This document shows, piece by piece, positions 60,633-64,000 of a stretch of DNA of 64,000 nucleotides. The translations under genes were made by a program, and so were the position numbers. Every line of letters starts with the position of its first letter. Position 1 is the first letter of the stretch. Origin of the DNA: Rhyacichthys aspro (Eukaryota; Chordata; Actinopteri; Gobiiformes; Rhyacichthyidae); NCBI GenBank assembly GCA_036850595.1, contig CM072168.1:10469982-10533981 (forward strand), written 5' to 3'. The notes beneath the pieces are model-generated. The model did no database searches and had not been told where the DNA came from. It saw only the letters and a list, made by a program, of their open reading frames with translations.

Positions 60633-63600
60633 TCAGATGACTACACTGGTGCCGCTACGGGAGCTTCTATCCTATAAGAGAGAAGTCAATCAGAGGTGAG
60701 GTTAAAGAGAGTAATGATGATCTAACAAACACACCACAACCAAGAGACAAAGGCAGACAAAAGGAAAAAAAAAGGAAAAAATGAGACTGGAGATAGCAAA
60801 GATAAAATAGCTATAATGTAAATGTAAATTCATAAATTCATAATGTAAATACACTTTCATGCTCTGAAAATAACTTCTTCCGCACCAGTAGCCCTCTGCC
60901 TGCCTGTCATCATTTTACTCTTTTGTTTACTTGGGAGGAGTGTATGGCTCTCAGTCAGTCACTACTCACAGAAGAAAGAAATACAAAAACTATACCAGAC
61001 AAAGTTTGTTTACAAACATTTGCCTAAAAATCCTGCATATTATGCGTTTGAGTCTGGAATTTAAAAATTATAATGCTGCATTCATGTGGCATTTTCTGAC
61101 CTGGGAAATGAAAACACTGGGATTCCTATTATGTTGTCCTCATAGAGCAGACCTGGGCATTTTAAGGCCCGGGGGCCACATCAGGCCCTCGACCCTCCCC
61201 TGTCTGGCCCTCAGGAGGCTTGTGTCAGAAAAGGAATTAATGCAGGAGTGTAGACCATGTACAGAACATAATACAAACATAATACTTTTATGGTGAGGGG
61301 AAGCTGGAATAGACCGTTATTGTTAAAAGTGCCTGGTAAATGTTGAGGATAAATTCTGATTTCTTGGTTCAGGCCTTGTTTGGAAGGAGCTGTTATCATC
61401 AGTGTTTTTGCAGGAGACTAGACTTAACTTCAGTGTTTTTTGAGTCATTTTCTCAGGTGTCAATAACATGTTGAGCCAGGCCTGGTTTTAGAACAAAATG
61501 GAAAGAGTAGATCTTAAACAGAGGATGATATAACTGTTACGGTGGCATATATTTGACATATTTTTGCTTATAGTTTAAACTTTAAAGAATATATCTTTTT
61601 TAAGCGCGAGTTGACTGTGTTGGTCCGGCCCTCCACAAGAGTCCCAGGTTCTAATGTGGCCCTCGGAGAAAAATAATTGCCCACCCCTGTCATAGAGTGA
61701 CTCAGACTATATCAAGTCATGTACATTAGCTTTAGTTAAACTAATTTTTTTTCTTTCAAAGTTTAAAGCAAATCAAGGTGCTAACGTCAGGACTCGTAAC
61801 TACTGGAACACATGAATGCAGCATAAGATAGAAAAATCCACAAAGGAAGTGAGCTGTAGTAATTAGTTATTAAGTGAGTGTGCTTACAGAAAGATGGTCG
61901 TAGTTCCTTCTGCTGTTACTTTGTCCCGGTTGTATCTCAATGGAAGAGTAGCTAGGGGGCTTTTCTGGCCACTCCCTGCCTTTACCTCCCTTCCTTCTCC
62001 TGCTGTCTTCTTCATCTGAGCTCCATGACCCTTTTTGCCGCCGAGGGGGAGAGTAGCTCCTCTCACGACGGCGCGGTCTGCTGTGCAGCTCTTCCATTAG
62101 GTCATCGCGACTTCGAGCATGAGGTCTGGATCCATCGTTCCTCCTACCAGATGAGCCTGCTCTCTCATTCCTTGAACTCCTGTGTGGAGCTCGTGCCCGC
62201 CTGTTCTCCCAGTCAGAGTCTTCATTATAATCCCGTAAGATCCCACGACGGGGTGGAGAGTTGTCTCTGTATCCACGGAGACCTCCCCCGGAGGGGTTTG
62301 TACTCCCACTAGACTGGCTGGAAAGTCTAGGCACGCTCCGCACTCCCTCACCACTGCCTGTTCCCCTTCGTGAGTCAAAGCTGGGCCCGCGCTGGATAAT
62401 AGGAGGCAGAGTGATGACCCTTCTCTCGACCCCTCTTACACCCATCTCGTCCAGGGCTGACAGCATGCTCGGTGGTCCAGGGGTGTAGGGAACAGGCTGA
62501 GGAACCGGCTGAGGGTGTGACTGTAAATGTGGCATATTCTGAGGGGCATGAGGAACCATCAGAGGTGGAGAAACATCCAGCCCTCTGACCTGGTTCTCCA
62601 AGTAGTCCAGCACCTGGCCAGTACCCTGTACACTTCCACGCATACTGCCATTAATAAGAGGTGGAGGAGGAGCCTGACTCTGTAGAGCCATTGGTGAAAG
62701 CTGCATTGGAGCCATGGCCAAGTTCTGTTTTTTGGGGTAATCTGAATAGGAACCTAAAAATATATTTAAGGCATAGTATACAAGAGTTAAAGAAAAAGAT
62801 TGATTGATTGATTATTATTGATTTATTCATTTTAGGTTGTAAAAGCAAGTCAATCCTATATCATACACTGGATAAAAAAACACAACTCTAAATGTGCTTA
62901 ATGCTACGCACCTGAATACAAAATTGGGACGCCTTGGGAGGATGCATTGGAGCCAATAGGAGCATAAATGGCTTGGCCGTGCATCCAAGGAGCCATAGCC
63001 TTCTGAGCCTCTCGTATCATCCTGTGCTGCATCACAGCTGAGATGAAATTACAACAATGGTTTCCTTTTGATTAAATACTGTTGTTATGAGTGTGTTCAG
63101 ACAAAATGTTTACAGTACAACATTACTCCTTGTTCTACCTTTTTCTGGACAGCAGCATGTTTGTGGACAACATGGGCAACGAACATAGCAGCAGCACTTT
63201 TGAGGACAGCACTGGCAGCAGCATATGCAGAAAAGCATAATCAACAGGAGGGCACCAATGATGATTAAAAGGACTGTAAGCCAATCTGGAAAAAGGTCAA
63301 ATGAAACATGATGATGGTAGTACTTAGGCACTTAAGAACAATATTTTCAAATTCAGTTTTTTGAGGTTCCAAGGAGCCCAACAATATGAGATGACTTACG
63401 ATAAACAATAAGTTTAATCTCACGATCAGAGTCCCCTGTTGTGTCCCCAGCAGCATCAATGGTGCAGTAATACACTCCATTGTCCCACCACATCACTTCA
63501 GTGATGACCAGGTCAGCCTCTGTATCAGACAGTGACACATTACCTCAAATAAAAACAAGATTATCATTTCAGTTCCATCAAACTAAATAATTTATAATTA

Positions 63601-63949
63601 TTACTTTCCATTTGCTCTTATTGACAACAGATAAAAGTGTGACCAAAAAGCGGTTAGTCTGCTTTTGTCCTGCATTGATGCAACTGCAACTGAGCTTCAC
63701 CAATGTTAATGAAGTTTATTATCTTATTAATACAAAGGTCAATCAAATGATAACATGCTTTTTAGTACCTAGAATTGGTAGACATGACTTTATACTCACT
63801 ATTTTGAATAGTAATTTTTCGTTGTGTGTAGTCTGCCCCCAAGATAGGCTCATTTACACCCCTCTTCTGGATGACAGTGCGAACAGTGCGCTGGCGGTCT
63901 GGGCAGTCATTAGAGGGGTCCTGACCAAGCTGTAGAGCTGCTTGATATG
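60633..63949 (-). CDS. ildr1: Immunoglobulin-like domain-containing receptor 1, 3' part (partial, runs off right edge)
   Basis: Six exons are seen: 63800-63949, 63400-63544, 63139-63285, 62912-63037, 61888-62753 and a 39-nt last exon 60633-60671. The first three cover the end of the V-type Ig domain (AYQAALQLGQDPSNDCPDRQ; DLVITEVMWWDNGVYYC) and one membrane helix (WLTVLLIIIGALLLIMLFCI). A Cys cluster follows (CCCQCCPQKCCCYVRCPCCP) that is the palmitoylated hallmark of the angulin family. The cytoplasmic tail is Arg/Ser-rich (RRRERSYSPPRRQKGSWSSD; EWPEKPPSYSSIEI). The tiny last exon encodes DRSSRSGTSVVI, matching the ILDR1 end. ILDR1 (angulin-2) recruits tricellulin to tricellular junctions and is needed for hearing in mammals. 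Without the 39-nt exon the frame would read a short alternative end. Confidence 0.93.
61148..61689. mobile_element. hAT-like non-autonomous DNA transposon with 8-bp target duplication
   Basis: The element starts cagacctgggcattttaagg and ends ttgcccacccctg; the reversed end (caggggtgggcaa) pairs imperfectly with the start. Subterminal ggcccgggggccacatcagg and, at the other end, ctaatgtggccctcgg also pair. It is flanked on both sides by an exact 8-bp duplication, tcatagag (61140-61147 and 61690-61697), the length made by hAT transposases. There is no coding capacity. It lies in the last intron of ildr1. Confidence 0.85.
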
Positions 63950-64000
63950 CTGCAAACACAAATAACATGTGCTAGTTGTTGGGGAGTACAGAATATATTA

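Noticed and set aside
1..64000. CRISPR arrays, bacterial operons, tRNA or rRNA genes
   Set aside because: No regularly spaced repeats, polycistronic layout or RNA gene signatures were seen; the segment is vertebrate nuclear DNA.

Overview
This is an intron-rich, AT-leaning vertebrate nuclear segment, almost certainly from a teleost fish. Every gene is split into short exons with GT/AG borders. The protein products are vertebrate-specific families, and the repeats (Tc1-like, hAT-like, SINE, LINE and a dispersed repeat common in fish) are of types familiar from fish genomes. I read ten protein-coding genes by translating exons and comparing them with remembered family sequences; no database search was run.

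Layout from left to right: srpx (minus, 5' part only, runs off the left edge); an interval holding a deleted LINE and two unidentified minus-strand exon-like stretches, one with an internal stop; otc (plus, complete); gpr161 (plus, complete); dcaf6 (minus, complete, about 20 exons); mpc2 (plus, complete, head to head with dcaf6); rpl24 (minus, complete, tail to tail with mpc2); a decayed exoc8 3' fragment (minus); cep97 (plus, complete); nxpe3 (plus, complete); me3 (minus, complete, tail to tail with nxpe3); ildr1 (minus, 3' part, runs off the right edge).

The gene order is a mosaic of blocks that sit apart in human: srpx-otc (human Xp11.4), gpr161-dcaf6-mpc2 (1q24), rpl24-cep97-nxpe3 (3q12), me3 (11q14) and ildr1 (3q13). 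Functionally the genes are ordinary housekeeping or tissue genes: mitochondrial metabolism (otc, mpc2, me3), cilium and centrosome biology (gpr161, cep97), ubiquitin ligase substrate reception (dcaf6), translation (rpl24), secreted or surface proteins (srpx, nxpe3, ildr1). They do not form an operon-like system, and I see no sign of a new molecular system. The items most worth a second look are the broken exoc8 copy, the unidentified broken exons between srpx and otc, the well-preserved mobile elements, and the shared dcaf6/mpc2 promoter.
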